NCBI GenBank assembly: GCA_965603205.1
Contig: CBFDCC010000001.1
Coordinates: 186,001-250,000 of the forward strand
Reading direction: 5' to 3'
DNA from: Temperatibacter sp965603205
GTDB taxonomy: Bacteria; Pseudomonadota; Alphaproteobacteria; Sphingomonadales; Kordiimonadaceae
DNA: 64,000 nucleotides
The notes under the pieces were generated by a model that was given only the letters and a program-made list of their open reading frames with translations, did no database searches and was not told where the DNA came from. Every line of letters starts with the position of its first letter. Within the stretch, counting starts at the first letter, position 1. The position numbers were made by a program, and so were the translations under genes. Below, piece by piece: positions 26,487 through 35,385 of the stretch.

Positions 26487-28265
26487 TTAGGCTTCACTTG
26501 CTTGGCGCGCGTCTTCACGGCGCATGATATACCATTGCTGAGCAACAGATAGGATACTGTTCCATGTCCAGTAGATTACAAGACCAGCGGCAAAGTTAGC
26601 TAGTACGAATGTAAAGACAATCGGCAGCATGCTCATAATTTTTTGTTGTGCTGGTTCCATTGTTTGTGGGTTCAGCTGCTGCTGCATCCACATGGTAACA
26701 CCCATCAAAATAGGCCAGATACCGATAGCAATCATACTTGGCGGATCCCAAGGGATAAGACCAAATAGATTAAGCGGCGTCACAGGGTCTTTTGCACTTA
26801 GATCCTGAATCCAACCAAAGAAGGGCTGATGACGCATCTCGATCGTGACCATTAACACTTTATAGAGTGAGAAGAAGATCGGAATTTGCACAAATATCGG
26901 CAAGCAACCCGCCAGCGGATTAATCTTTTCCTTTTGATAAAGCGCCATCATTTCTTTTTGTAATTTTGGTTTGTCGTCTTTGTAACGCTCTTGCATTGCC
27001 TTGATCTTAGGTTGCACCTTTTTCATATGGCTCATAGATACATATGATTTGTTAGCAAGCGGGAACAATAATCCTTTGATTGCAACAGTTAGCAATAGAA
27101 TAGCCACACCAAAGTTACCAACAAGGCCGAATAAGAAATCTAAGCCTTTAAATATTGGGCGTGTAATCCAGTAAAACCAGCCCCAGTCGATAGTGCGATC
27201 AAATAATGGAATGTGATACTCTTGCTCATACCGATCAATAGTATTGACGATCTTAGCGCCAGCATATAGATGATTCTCAGTGGCTATCGTTTTGCCCGCC
27301 GCTAGGTTCTTCCATGACGTGATATAATCAACCTGATGGGAAATACCATTATCATTGCGGCGCAGGAAACGCGCAGCTGATAGGTTTTCATCCACATCAG
27401 GGATCATCACTGTCATCCAGTATTTATCTGTAATGCCTAACCAACCACCTTCAGAGGCAGTAGTGAATGTCTCGTCCTCTAAGTCAGAATATGTCACCTC
27501 AACTAATTCACCGCCCAGAACACCGATAGGGCCTTCATGTAGGATATATAGACCTTCGGTTTTTGGCGTGCCGTCACGTTTTACGATGCCAAAGGGCGCT
27601 AATGCTACTGATGCGTCGCTGTTATTGGTCACAGACTGTGTCACGCTGAACATAAAGTCGGCGTCAACATCAATCACCTGTTTGAATAATAGACCAGCGC
27701 CGTTATCCCATGTGAGTGTCACAGGGCTATGAGGCGTCAGTGTGTTTTTATCAGCTGTCCAAACAGCATCGTCACCTGGGACATTAAGATTTTGACCCTG
27801 CCAACCAAAGCGCGCGAAATAACCGCCCTCTGTGCCTTCTGGGGCTAGAATACGCACTTCGTCAGCATCTTTGTCCATGCTGGTTTTATGTTTTACAAGC
27901 GTCAGGTCATCAAGACGGGCGCCTGTTAGATTGATAGAACCATGAAGCTCTGGTGTGTTAATGCGTACGCCGCTTCTATTATCTAGGGCTTGGTCCAGAT
28001 CAAGGATGGATACGGCCGCACCTAGCGTTGGTGCAGGCGCTGCGTCAGTTGCTGGCATCGGCATGGCACCATCGCTGCTCATCATTGGCGCGGATGTTGG
28101 TACAGTACCTGTTGTCACTGGAGCTGCTGCTTCTTGTGCGGCTTGATACGTTGCCTGTTGCCTTTGAGCTTCTTCTAGTTTCGGCGCGAAATAAAATTCG
28201 TTAAACCCAAACATAACCAGCATTGAAAGCCCGAGAGCCAGCATTAAATTCTTTTGTTCACCCAT
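26487..28265 (-). CDS. yidC: Membrane protein insertase YidC
   Basis: A 592-residue inner-membrane insertase. The first membrane helix (LMLALGLSMLVMFGF) is followed by a large periplasmic beta domain (about 60-340) and the conserved C-terminal helices beginning near GWFYWITRPIF and including the MSHMKKVQPKIKAMQERYKD cytoplasmic hairpin. I set the start at the ATG opening MGEQKNL, one base after the yidD stop; an upstream ATG at 28289 would overlap yidD. Confidence 0.96.
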   Translation of the reverse strand: MGEQKNLMLALGLSMLVMFGFNEFYFAPKLEEAQRQQATYQAAQEAAAPVTTGTVPTSAPMMSSDGAMPMPATDAAPAPTLGAAVSILDLDQALDNRSGVRINTPELHGSINLTGARLDDLTLVKHKTSMDKDADEVRILAPEGTEGGYFARFGWQGQNLNVPGDDAVWTADKNTLTPHSPVTLTWDNGAGLLFKQVIDVDADFMFSVTQSVTNNSDASVALAPFGIVKRDGTPKTEGLYILHEGPIGVLGGELVEVTYSDLEDETFTTASEGGWLGITDKYWMTVMIPDVDENLSAARFLRRNDNGISHQVDYITSWKNLAAGKTIATENHLYAGAKIVNTIDRYEQEYHIPLFDRTIDWGWFYWITRPIFKGLDFLFGLVGNFGVAILLLTVAIKGLLFPLANKSYVSMSHMKKVQPKIKAMQERYKDDKPKLQKEMMALYQKEKINPLAGCLPIFVQIPIFFSLYKVLMVTIEMRHQPFFGWIQDLSAKDPVTPLNLFGLIPWDPPSMIAIGIWPILMGVTMWMQQQLNPQTMEPAQQKIMSMLPIVFTFVLANFAAGLVIYWTWNSILSVAQQWYIMRREDARQASEA

Positions 28266-28266
28266 G

Positions 28267-28611
28267 TTAGGCTTGTCCTTGTGTTTCATCGCTTGTCTTT
28301 TGCGACTTTGTTTTGCCGTCTTCTATCTCGTCTTCTATTTGGCACTCATGACCGTCTCTCTGACCACTTGGTACAGGATCGTATCCATAACTGCCACCCA
28401 ATATAGTAATGGGATGACACTTTAATATGCGCCTTAATGCCAGCCATCCGCCCTTAAGTCCACCATGAACTCGCAACGCCTCTATAGAATAGGCACTGCA
28501 GGTAGGTTGAAAGCGACAATTTGGCCCCAAAATCGGCGATAGCACGAGCTGATAAAACCGAATAAATCCAGTAAGTAACCATGCTAACGGTGACCTCTTT
28601 GGCTTGCTCAT
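28267..28611 (-). CDS. yidD: Membrane protein insertion efficiency factor
   Basis: A 114-residue YidD protein with the family core FIRFYQLVLSPILG followed by CRFQPTCSAYSIEA and LRRILKCHP (three conserved cysteines). The C-terminal 35 residues are a charged tail beyond the usual length. Its start overlaps the rnpA stop by 4 bp. Confidence 0.95.
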   Translation of the reverse strand: MSKPKRSPLAWLLTGFIRFYQLVLSPILGPNCRFQPTCSAYSIEALRVHGGLKGGWLALRRILKCHPITILGGSYGYDPVPSGQRDGHECQIEDEIEDGKTKSQKTSDETQGQA

Positions 28612-29069
28612 TTTGTCTCGGCCTTGTTTGGGCTTTTTTGTGGTTTTTTAGAACTGGTATTTAAATCGGCATCATCGCCCAGTTTTTCAAGGGCCCAACG
28701 CATATCTTTTATTAGTTTTTCAAAGGGTGCGTTAAATGAACCACTACGCCCGATGATCACATAATCACAGCCCACTTTACCCAATTCAGCGAAAGCATCT
28801 CTTGCGACTTCTTTTAGGCGGCGCTTGCATCTGTTGCGCACAACGGCGTTGCCAACCTTTTTAGTCACCGTAAAACCAACCCGTGCCCGACGATCAGACT
28901 TTTGATCAGATTTTTGATCACCTTTGGCTGGTTTATACTGAATGATAAAATTAGGGGTGACCCATTTACGGCGTGAACTGGCAACAGCCAAATAGTCAGG
29001 GCGTTTTTTAATACGCTCTAATTTTGGTACTTTCGCCTGTTCATTTAGGTCGTTCATGAAGTCACTCAT
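28608..29069 (-). CDS. rnpA: Ribonuclease P protein component
   Basis: A 153-residue basic protein that supports RNase P RNA in tRNA 5' processing. The signature RNRCKRRLKEVARDAF (about residue 78) and the F-T-V-T-K-K-V-G-N-A segment before it are clear. A Lys/Ser-rich tail extends the C terminus. Translation could start at either of two Met codons four residues apart. A short palindrome CTACTTTT-T-AAAAGTAG (29076-29092) lies just upstream of the start. Confidence 0.94.
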   Translation of the reverse strand: MSDFMNDLNEQAKVPKLERIKKRPDYLAVASSRRKWVTPNFIIQYKPAKGDQKSDQKSDRRARVGFTVTKKVGNAVVRNRCKRRLKEVARDAFAELGKVGCDYVIIGRSGSFNAPFEKLIKDMRWALEKLGDDADLNTSSKKPQKSPNKAETK

Positions 29070-29193
29070 CTAGGCCTACTTTTTAAAAGTAGTAAAAATA
29101 GAAAAAGCCGACCAGCGTTATCCCATCAGAGATATCATAGTCAGCATTTTCAAATTCAATAGTCAGGCGCCGAAACACCCATAGTTCTACTGT

Positions 29194-29328
29194 TTACGCA
29201 GAAAGACGCTTACGGCCTTTAGCGCGACGTGCGTTAAGAATTGCACGGCCACCAACAGTTGCTTTGCGTGCACGGAAACCGTGACGACGTTTACGAACTA
29301 ATACACTCGGTTGAAAGGTACGTTTCAC
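29194..29328 (-). CDS. rpmH: 50S ribosomal protein L34
   Basis: A 44-residue protein, MKRTFQPSVLVRKRRHG onward, ending RAKGRKRLSA, matching L34 along its whole length. The start codon is GTG, preceded by GGAGTAAGATAG. It heads the rnpA-yidD-yidC-engB cluster, with a 124-bp gap to rnpA. Confidence 0.97.
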   Translation of the reverse strand: MKRTFQPSVLVRKRRHGFRARKATVGGRAILNARRAKGRKRLSA

Positions 29329-29773
29329 CTATCTTACTCCAATTTTCACTTAGTCCTCGCAAAGTTGAGCATTAATCTTAACATGCCGACGCTGACTAGG
29401 TGGTCTATAAATTACTTTTAATTTCGAGGCGGGGTATACCGCTCTGAACCTATTAAGTCAACAGCCAAGCTGTACTTTGGTTGCTATAATATACCCAATA
29501 ACGCCTATAAGCCCCATTTTCAGCCTAAAAAGCCGCTCACACGCCATTTTTTATCAGTTTATAGTCATTATTTAAACATAAATTTTGGCTAAATATGGCG
29601 TTTAATTGAGCTAGAGAATCGGCCAATTTTAAAAAAGACTGTATAAAATTGAGAAAAAAGATGGCGGATCAGAATGTTATGGCTAAACTAGCGGATAAAT
29701 AAGCACCCCGATTCGCCTGTATATTCAGTATTATATATAAAGAGCGATGAATAGTAAGTAGATACACCAAGTT
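29329..29773. other. Divergent intergenic region between rpmH and the sensor kinase gene
   Basis: About 445 bp without a gene. The left part carries the rpmH promoter. The right part is AT-rich; no good promoter for the kinase, no DnaA boxes and no structured RNA were recognised. Confidence 0.55.
29433..29461 (-). promoter_or_regulatory. Sigma-70-type promoter for rpmH
   Basis: On the minus strand TTGACT (29456-29461) is followed by a 17-base spacer and TATACC (29433-29438). Spacing is ideal and the site is about 105 bp upstream of the rpmH start. Confidence 0.7.
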
Positions 29774-31186
29774 ATGCCAGACCAATATAGACCACTGACA
29801 TCTAGTTTGCGATCACGTCTTTTGATCATCACCGTCATTTTTGTATTGGTGGTCGAGGTCTTTGTTTATATGCCAGCTATGGCTACTTTCCGTGAAGGTT
29901 TTATCGAGCAACGCCTTGCTGCCGCTCAAATTGCTGCGCTGTCGCTAGAGGAAGCCCCTGGCTATATGGTTAGCCCAGAATTAGAGCGTAATTTGCTGGC
30001 ATCCGCTGGTGTTATTGCCATTGCTATTCGGCGCAAAGATCGCAGCCACTTGTTGGGTTTTGATCAAATGCCGCTAGAGGTGAATGCCAGCTATGATATT
30101 CGCAACAATCCGCTGGGGATGCTGGTTTCTGATGCTTTTGATACGATGAATGCCAAGGGTGAACGCATCATTCGCGTGATAGGTAGGCCTAATCTGGATG
30201 ATACGCGCTGGATTGAGATCACTATGGATGAGACACCACTTTATGAGGCTATGTCAGCCTATTCAAATAATCTATTATTGCTGTCTGTGTTTATTTCTAT
30301 TTCTACGGGGCTTCTTGTTTATCTGACACTGCATTGGTCTGTTGTACGCCCCATGCGTAGGGTAAAACATAACATCGCGCGTTTCCGCGAACGCCCCGAA
30401 GACGCTAGCCGCAATATGCATGAGAGTAAGCGCAGAGATGAAATTGGCATTGTCGAGCGCGAGTTGGCGCGTATGCAAACAGAATTAAGACATTCACTGA
30501 CAGGCAAGGCACATCTAGCAGAGCTGGGCGAGGCGGTGAGTAAGATTAACCATGATTTGCGTAATATGCTGGCGACGGCGCAAATTTCTGCTGAAGCGCT
30601 CGAGTCGGTTAAAGACCCCCGCGTTAAAAAAGTCACCAATCGTATGGTCAATGCCACCAAACGCGCCATCACACTGTGTGAGCGCACACTAAAACACGGC
30701 AAAGCAGTGGAGCCTGACCCTATAAAAGAACAGATTGGCTTGCATGATGTGGTTGAGGATGTGGCCTTCGCGTTGGATATGGACAAGTCTGGCCTGACAT
30801 TTGAAAATAAAGTAGTAAAGGCTGACAAAGTTTTAGCCGATAGCGATCAGCTGTTTCGTGTGCTTTTAAATCTATGCCGCAATGCTATGCAGGCCCAGCC
30901 TGACGGTGGGTTTTTACGCCTGACACTCGATTTTGATGATGCGGGTGACGCACACATTAAGGTTATTGATGGTGGTCCTGGTATTACTGCCGAGGTACAG
31001 ACAAATCTATTTAAGCCCTTTTTAGCCACAACACGCACCGACGGTACCGGGTTAGGTCTGTCGATAGCGCGCGAGATTATCGAGGCACATGGCGGGCGTT
31101 TAGTATTAGCAGAAACCAGCGATGAAGGCTCTGTCTTTATGATATGTTTGCCAGCGGGTGATTATGACCTCAATAAAGCTAGTTAG
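29774..31186 (+). CDS. Sensor histidine kinase (orphan)
   Basis: A 470-residue membrane kinase. Order: membrane helix about 17-37, extracytoplasmic sensor region about 38-165, second helix about 167-187, HAMP about 190-240, H-box SKINHDLRNMLATA (phospho-His near 258), and an HATPase domain with LLNLCRNAMQAQP (N box), DGGPGI (G1), FLATTRTDGTGLGLSI (F/G2). No response regulator is next to it. Its 3' end overlaps the convergent lipoprotein gene by 8 bp. Confidence 0.9.
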   Translation: MPDQYRPLTSSLRSRLLIITVIFVLVVEVFVYMPAMATFREGFIEQRLAAAQIAALSLEEAPGYMVSPELERNLLASAGVIAIAIRRKDRSHLLGFDQMPLEVNASYDIRNNPLGMLVSDAFDTMNAKGERIIRVIGRPNLDDTRWIEITMDETPLYEAMSAYSNNLLLLSVFISISTGLLVYLTLHWSVVRPMRRVKHNIARFRERPEDASRNMHESKRRDEIGIVERELARMQTELRHSLTGKAHLAELGEAVSKINHDLRNMLATAQISAEALESVKDPRVKKVTNRMVNATKRAITLCERTLKHGKAVEPDPIKEQIGLHDVVEDVAFALDMDKSGLTFENKVVKADKVLADSDQLFRVLLNLCRNAMQAQPDGGFLRLTLDFDDAGDAHIKVIDGGPGITAEVQTNLFKPFLATTRTDGTGLGLSIAREIIEAHGGRLVLAETSDEGSVFMICLPAGDYDLNKAS

Positions 31187-31691
31187 GCCTTTTACGCGTT
31201 AGAAAAGCCCGCTCTAAACTTAAAAGTTCATTCATTCTTTCCACATCGCGGCGAATCAAGGCTGCAACAGCCGACTCTGGGTTCTTGGCTGAGTCGTGTA
31301 CTGTGATTAAGTCTTCATTTGTGCTTGATAGGCGGGTTAAGGCCATTTGGGCTGTTTGCCAGGCGATGGGGTAGGCGTAATCATCACTCATATCTGTTTT
31401 GAGCAGGGCAGTTTTTGCGGCGGTATATGATTCTTTGTCCTTTTGCACTTGGGGAATCAAGGCGTTATAGGCTGAATTAACCGCTTCATTTGATAGAATG
31501 CCCGCTCTTGCCATTGAATTTGGTATATTTATGCCACTTGGCTTTGATGTGCTTAATACCCGGTCGCTGTCTTTTGGTAACGGCGCATTCAGTCGTGGCC
31601 AGTCGCCATTACCAGCACTGCAACCCGCAGAAAACAATAGAGTCGCGCAGATAAAGGCCTTACTTGAGAGATAAAATAAAGGTGATGTCAT
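31179..31691 (-). CDS. Hypothetical lipoprotein
   Basis: A 170-residue protein of unrecognised family. The start was set at the Met opening MTSPLFYL because this gives a proper lipoprotein signal with lipobox S-A-G-C at about residue 24; upstream Met codons would bury it. The mature part is helical and charged (ALIPQVQKDKESY, LIRRDVERMNELLSLERAF). It is tail-to-tail with the sensor kinase gene (8-bp overlap). Confidence 0.65.
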   Translation of the reverse strand: MTSPLFYLSSKAFICATLLFSAGCSAGNGDWPRLNAPLPKDSDRVLSTSKPSGINIPNSMARAGILSNEAVNSAYNALIPQVQKDKESYTAAKTALLKTDMSDDYAYPIAWQTAQMALTRLSSTNEDLITVHDSAKNPESAVAALIRRDVERMNELLSLERAFLTRKRPN

Positions 31692-31853
31692 GAGAATCTT
31701 TGGCTCCAATAATGGGATAGTATGATGATAGGGTAGCCTTGTTTTCATTTTCTCACAAGAAAAAGCAAATTCGTGCTTGCAATCATTTAACAATCTGATT
31801 AGGAATGCCCTCAACATGATAACGCACAGCACACTGTGCTTTATGTAAGACGC

Positions 31854-31930
31854 GCACCGATAGCTCAGCTGGATAGAGTACCTGACTACGAATCAGGGGG
31901 CCGGGGGTTCGAATCCTCCTCGGTGCGCCA
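31854..31930 (+). tRNA. tRNA-Arg (anticodon ACG)
   Basis: A 77-nt cloverleaf with encoded CCA: acceptor GCACCGA pairs with TCGGTGC, D-loop AGCTGGATAGA, anticodon stem CCTGA/TCAGG with loop CTACGAA (anticodon at 31888-31890), and T-loop GGTTCGAATCC. The ACG anticodon is read as inosine-CG after editing by TadA and serves CGU/CGC/CGA codons. Confidence 0.97.
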
Positions 31931-31941
31931 CTTACAAAACG

Positions 31942-31965
31942 AACCGCCTTTTAGGCGGTTTTTTT
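31942..31965 (+). terminator. Rho-independent terminator after tRNA-Arg
   Basis: Stem AACCGCC/GGCGGTT with a 5-base loop and a tail of seven T, 12 bp past the tRNA. Confidence 0.9.
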
Positions 31966-31992
31966 GTAAGTAATGTCTCGGCGTGGCATGTT

Positions 31993-33264
31993 CTATTTAG
32001 ACAGGATATAGAAATCCGCCGTCTTTAAGCGATCCCAGTCAACATCTATACCTAGACCTGCTCCCTTTGGGGCAACGATTTGACCCTGATTAAGCAAGTT
32101 GCCGTTTTTCATTCCAAACTCAAAGGCTTGCTTGGGCATTGGCGCTTCAAAGTATTTGGAGCGCTCATTTGCGAGCATTAAATGGAGATTGGCTGCCTGA
32201 GCCAGCGAGTGGCCCCAGCTTTGGACATCAATTGGCAGTTCAGCCTCCCCCGCAATGATCATGAGCGCGAGCGCCTTTGATATTCCACCGACCACTGTGA
32301 CATCGAACCTGCCCGCATCCCAAGATTTTTTATCGATAGCTTGCTGGATATACTCAGCCGAATAGATATTATAACCAGCAGGAATGATCGTCATGGCGCG
32401 GGCACTTCTGAGCGTAGCATATTGCTCCAGAAGCGTGTCATCAATGAGTGCCTCGAACGCGACGAACAGCCGTTCATCTACTCCTTTACTAAGCTTGAGC
32501 GCCCCTTCAAGGTCATAGGTGCTTTCGAAATCAATCATAAACGTATAGGGTGTGCCAGCAAATTTTTTCTGAATCAAGTCTATGAGAGGCAGGTCTTTTT
32601 CGCTTCGGCCCCAGACATGAAATTTGAATGTTTTGAAGCCTAGTTTTGCGTATTCCCTCACCGCAGCAACATATTCAGGCAGTGCGTCATAGAAGGGGAG
32701 GCTCGCGTAAGGCTCAATCGAGTTTCGTTTTGAGCCTAATAACATATGGAGGGGAAGGTCCGCTTTGCGCGCGGCTAAATCCCACAGGGCGATATCGATA
32801 CTTGCACGCACTTCATCGCTCAAATCAGGCCGCTTTTGCGCCAATATTACCCCGACCTCTACGGGGTCCAGTGTTTGAAGGTTTAGAAGGTCGGCGGCGA
32901 CACTTTTTAATGCCATTAAATGCTTGTTGCTGAATTCCCCTTGGTGATACGTATCGACGCCTGATACGGCCTCAAAACCGTCTGCGGTTGTGATCCGCAA
33001 AATATTATTTACTTCTTTCCAAGCAATTGCTTCATCGGTGTAGCGGGCTGTTGTGCTCTCATTGCCAACCGCGTGAATTTCGACGCTGACGATTTTTGCT
33101 TGTTCCGAATATCGAAAGTAGGGCGCATATTGCTGTGCGTCCTGCCCTGAAAAGGCGGTTAAGAGATCGACCACATTTCCAAACGTATCATTAGCCGAAG
33201 CAGAAGGTCCTGATACGGTGATCAGGAGGTAGGTCAAGAAGGAATATAGGCGAACTGCTCTCAT
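31993..33264 (-). CDS. Exported enolase-superfamily (mandelate racemase-like) protein
   Basis: A 423-residue protein with a Sec signal peptide (hydrophobic residues about 8-23, cleavage near SASA). The two-domain enolase fold is visible: capping domain about 57-175 and barrel with K214-F-H216, metal ligands D245 (MIDFE) and E271 (FEAL), D321 and H352 (SWGH). Where the third metal-ligand Glu usually sits the sequence reads PAGYN, so that ligand seems lost. Exported members of this superfamily are rare. The start overlaps the stop of the flavoprotein gene by 4 bp, so both are made together. Confidence 0.82.
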   Translation of the reverse strand: MRAVRLYSFLTYLLITVSGPSASANDTFGNVVDLLTAFSGQDAQQYAPYFRYSEQAKIVSVEIHAVGNESTTARYTDEAIAWKEVNNILRITTADGFEAVSGVDTYHQGEFSNKHLMALKSVAADLLNLQTLDPVEVGVILAQKRPDLSDEVRASIDIALWDLAARKADLPLHMLLGSKRNSIEPYASLPFYDALPEYVAAVREYAKLGFKTFKFHVWGRSEKDLPLIDLIQKKFAGTPYTFMIDFESTYDLEGALKLSKGVDERLFVAFEALIDDTLLEQYATLRSARAMTIIPAGYNIYSAEYIQQAIDKKSWDAGRFDVTVVGGISKALALMIIAGEAELPIDVQSWGHSLAQAANLHLMLANERSKYFEAPMPKQAFEFGMKNGNLLNQGQIVAPKGAGLGIDVDWDRLKTADFYILSK

Positions 33265-35150
33265 GACAGCTCCTGTACTGCGCGGTAAGCCTGTTCGGCA
33301 GCAACATGAAAAAATGAACTATTGCCTGAGTCGCTATTGGCAATGGTAATCCGGCCGAAAGGTCGCCGTCCAACTGGTCCCACTTTGCCATAGGCATAAC
33401 CATGCGCCCACCTGTTCACAGTAATGCTCTGCACATCTCTGTCGAAATTAAATAATGTCTTGGGGAGCATGCCACCTAGATGCTCTCTGATTTCTGTTTC
33501 ATAGTCATTAAATGTCAGGCCTAGCATCTTTTGTCTTGTTTCTTGAAATTGTTCAACGCGCGAGATATCATTTCTATCGCCACGCGGGGCGCACCTCATA
33601 TGAAGAACGCAAGGGTCGTCGGGGGTTTTGGTATATTCATATCCACCTATACTGACGGGGAAATCCATGCTCACCGCCTGATGCATATTACCGGGGGACA
33701 TGGCAAATCCGATGCCCAACTCTTTCATGGCGCGCCAATTGCGCACACCTACGGTGGAATATTGCAGCGGCACCTTTGTCAGGCTTCGCAGCTCCGCGTC
33801 CTGATCTTCGGGAAGGTCTGCTACAATATGAGGAATCATCATGTTATAGCACGCCATCACAACGCCCTTAGCCTTAACCTGACAGGATTTGTTATCCTTG
33901 ATATAGTTAATGGCAACCTCGCTTGCGCTATTTGGGTCGCCGATATGCTCTACATTCACAACAGTACTGCTTAATCGAATTCTGACATTGTTGCTGGATT
34001 TATCTAACTCGGCGTAATCGAACTTGGATAGAACAATTTCCTCAGCACTCTCTCCTGGCCCTACATTTGGGATCATCTTTTTTACCATTGAGCGTGCAAG
34101 GGTGGCATTGCCGTCAGGAAAATGCCACGTGAAGGGGTGTGCTACAGAATAGGTGCCACCAGCTTTATTGATGTATTTGTTATAGGCTCCTTCGCCCAGC
34201 GTGTCTGGCCATGCATCGGATGGATCACCACCCAGTGGCCCGGTTTCTATGGCTGCTCTTAGGCTCAGTCCGTCTGTGCCGCCGCCTGTAAAATCAATAG
34301 AGGTATGTCTGGCCATTTCGAGCACAGCGGGGTCATCAACACCCAATGTATTTTTTAGATAATCAAAGTAGGAATGAGTCTTGGCATAGTCTTTAAAATC
34401 CTCTTTGGGTATATTTAGATCATGTTCACCGCCGTTTAAAACCCGTAGCAATTGCCCTTTGCCTCTCTCAGACAAAGGGGTTAGCTTAACGGCTTCCTCA
34501 TACGATAGCGTTGGACGTAAAAGTCCTTCGACAAACCCCGGGTAATCACAAAAGGGGTGTTTTACGACTTTGTCTTCGCCAAATGTTTTCTTGTTGAAAT
34601 AGGTCACGGCCCCAAGATTATGCCTTTTATAGAAATCAGTGTCATAGGATGTTTTAAATCGATCTGTGTCGACGCCGATATCTTTTAAGAGCGTTAGTAT
34701 GATTTCACTAAATCCATCTTGACCCTCTAATGATTCTGAACCGCCTTCACCCAACAGTAAGTTACCATCAATTTTATGTTCATTCCTTTTAGCATGACCA
34801 CCAAAATCATCATGGTTGTCCAGGATGAGCACCTTCTTGTCTGTTCCATGTTTTTGCTGATAGAAAAAGGCTGCCGATAATCCACTAAGACCGCCGCCAA
34901 CAACAACCAGATCGTATTCCTCTTCCAAATCTGTGGTTGAACCCCAATCTGTCTTGCCGTTCCATGCCCGAGCGTGGGCATTTTCGTTAGAGCCTGGGTG
35001 GCTGCCGCGAAGCCCAGTACGCGCTGGCGGGTAGTAGGATGGCTCCATAGCGGCCATAACCGCTTGACTAGCACCGCCTAAGGGCAGCATAGAAGCGCCA
35101 GCCATCATTAAAGTGCCATTGACGAAGTTTCTTCTCGTAATTTTGCTCAT
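33261..35150 (-). CDS. Tat-exported FAD oxidoreductase, spermidine dehydrogenase-like
   Basis: A 629-residue flavoprotein. The N terminus has a twin-arginine signal (TRRNFVNG, then a hydrophobic run). It continues with YYPPARTGLRGSHPGSNE, a segment typical of spermidine dehydrogenase (SpdH) relatives, the FAD Rossmann motif VVVGGGLSGLSAA (about residue 85) and LDNHDDFGGHAKRNE. The C terminus has GRITIANSDSG for FAD. SpdH oxidises polyamines in the periplasm; the true substrate here is inferred only from homology. It is coupled to the exported enolase-like gene. Confidence 0.82.
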   Translation of the reverse strand: MSKITRRNFVNGTLMMAGASMLPLGGASQAVMAAMEPSYYPPARTGLRGSHPGSNENAHARAWNGKTDWGSTTDLEEEYDLVVVGGGLSGLSAAFFYQQKHGTDKKVLILDNHDDFGGHAKRNEHKIDGNLLLGEGGSESLEGQDGFSEIILTLLKDIGVDTDRFKTSYDTDFYKRHNLGAVTYFNKKTFGEDKVVKHPFCDYPGFVEGLLRPTLSYEEAVKLTPLSERGKGQLLRVLNGGEHDLNIPKEDFKDYAKTHSYFDYLKNTLGVDDPAVLEMARHTSIDFTGGGTDGLSLRAAIETGPLGGDPSDAWPDTLGEGAYNKYINKAGGTYSVAHPFTWHFPDGNATLARSMVKKMIPNVGPGESAEEIVLSKFDYAELDKSSNNVRIRLSSTVVNVEHIGDPNSASEVAINYIKDNKSCQVKAKGVVMACYNMMIPHIVADLPEDQDAELRSLTKVPLQYSTVGVRNWRAMKELGIGFAMSPGNMHQAVSMDFPVSIGGYEYTKTPDDPCVLHMRCAPRGDRNDISRVEQFQETRQKMLGLTFNDYETEIREHLGGMLPKTLFNFDRDVQSITVNRWAHGYAYGKVGPVGRRPFGRITIANSDSGNSSFFHVAAEQAYRAVQELS

Positions 35151-35385
35151 TTGGCCAACCCCTGCGTGATTTTCTTGAAGCTAATTTGTCCCTATACTAT
35201 GGGGATAGTATGTGTTTAAAAATACTTTTCCAGATAATTGTTATTATTCACGGTGTTTTTGCTAGCGTGATGGGGAACAGTTATCAGCATTTTCTTTACA
35301 ATTGAATATCATTTGCTCATGGTGCATACCACACTGTAACAGCCTTGCTCACGGCCAAATAAGTTATGCAATTGAGAATGATATT

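Noticed and set aside
29329..29773. Possible replication origin next to rpmH
   Set aside because: rpmH clusters can be near oriC, but no DnaA boxes (TTATNCACA type) and no dnaA or gidA/parAB genes are visible.
30319..30828. Antisense open frame of 169 codons in the sensor kinase gene
   Set aside because: It runs through the HAMP and H-box coding region and has a Ser/Leu-rich composition typical of a shadow frame.
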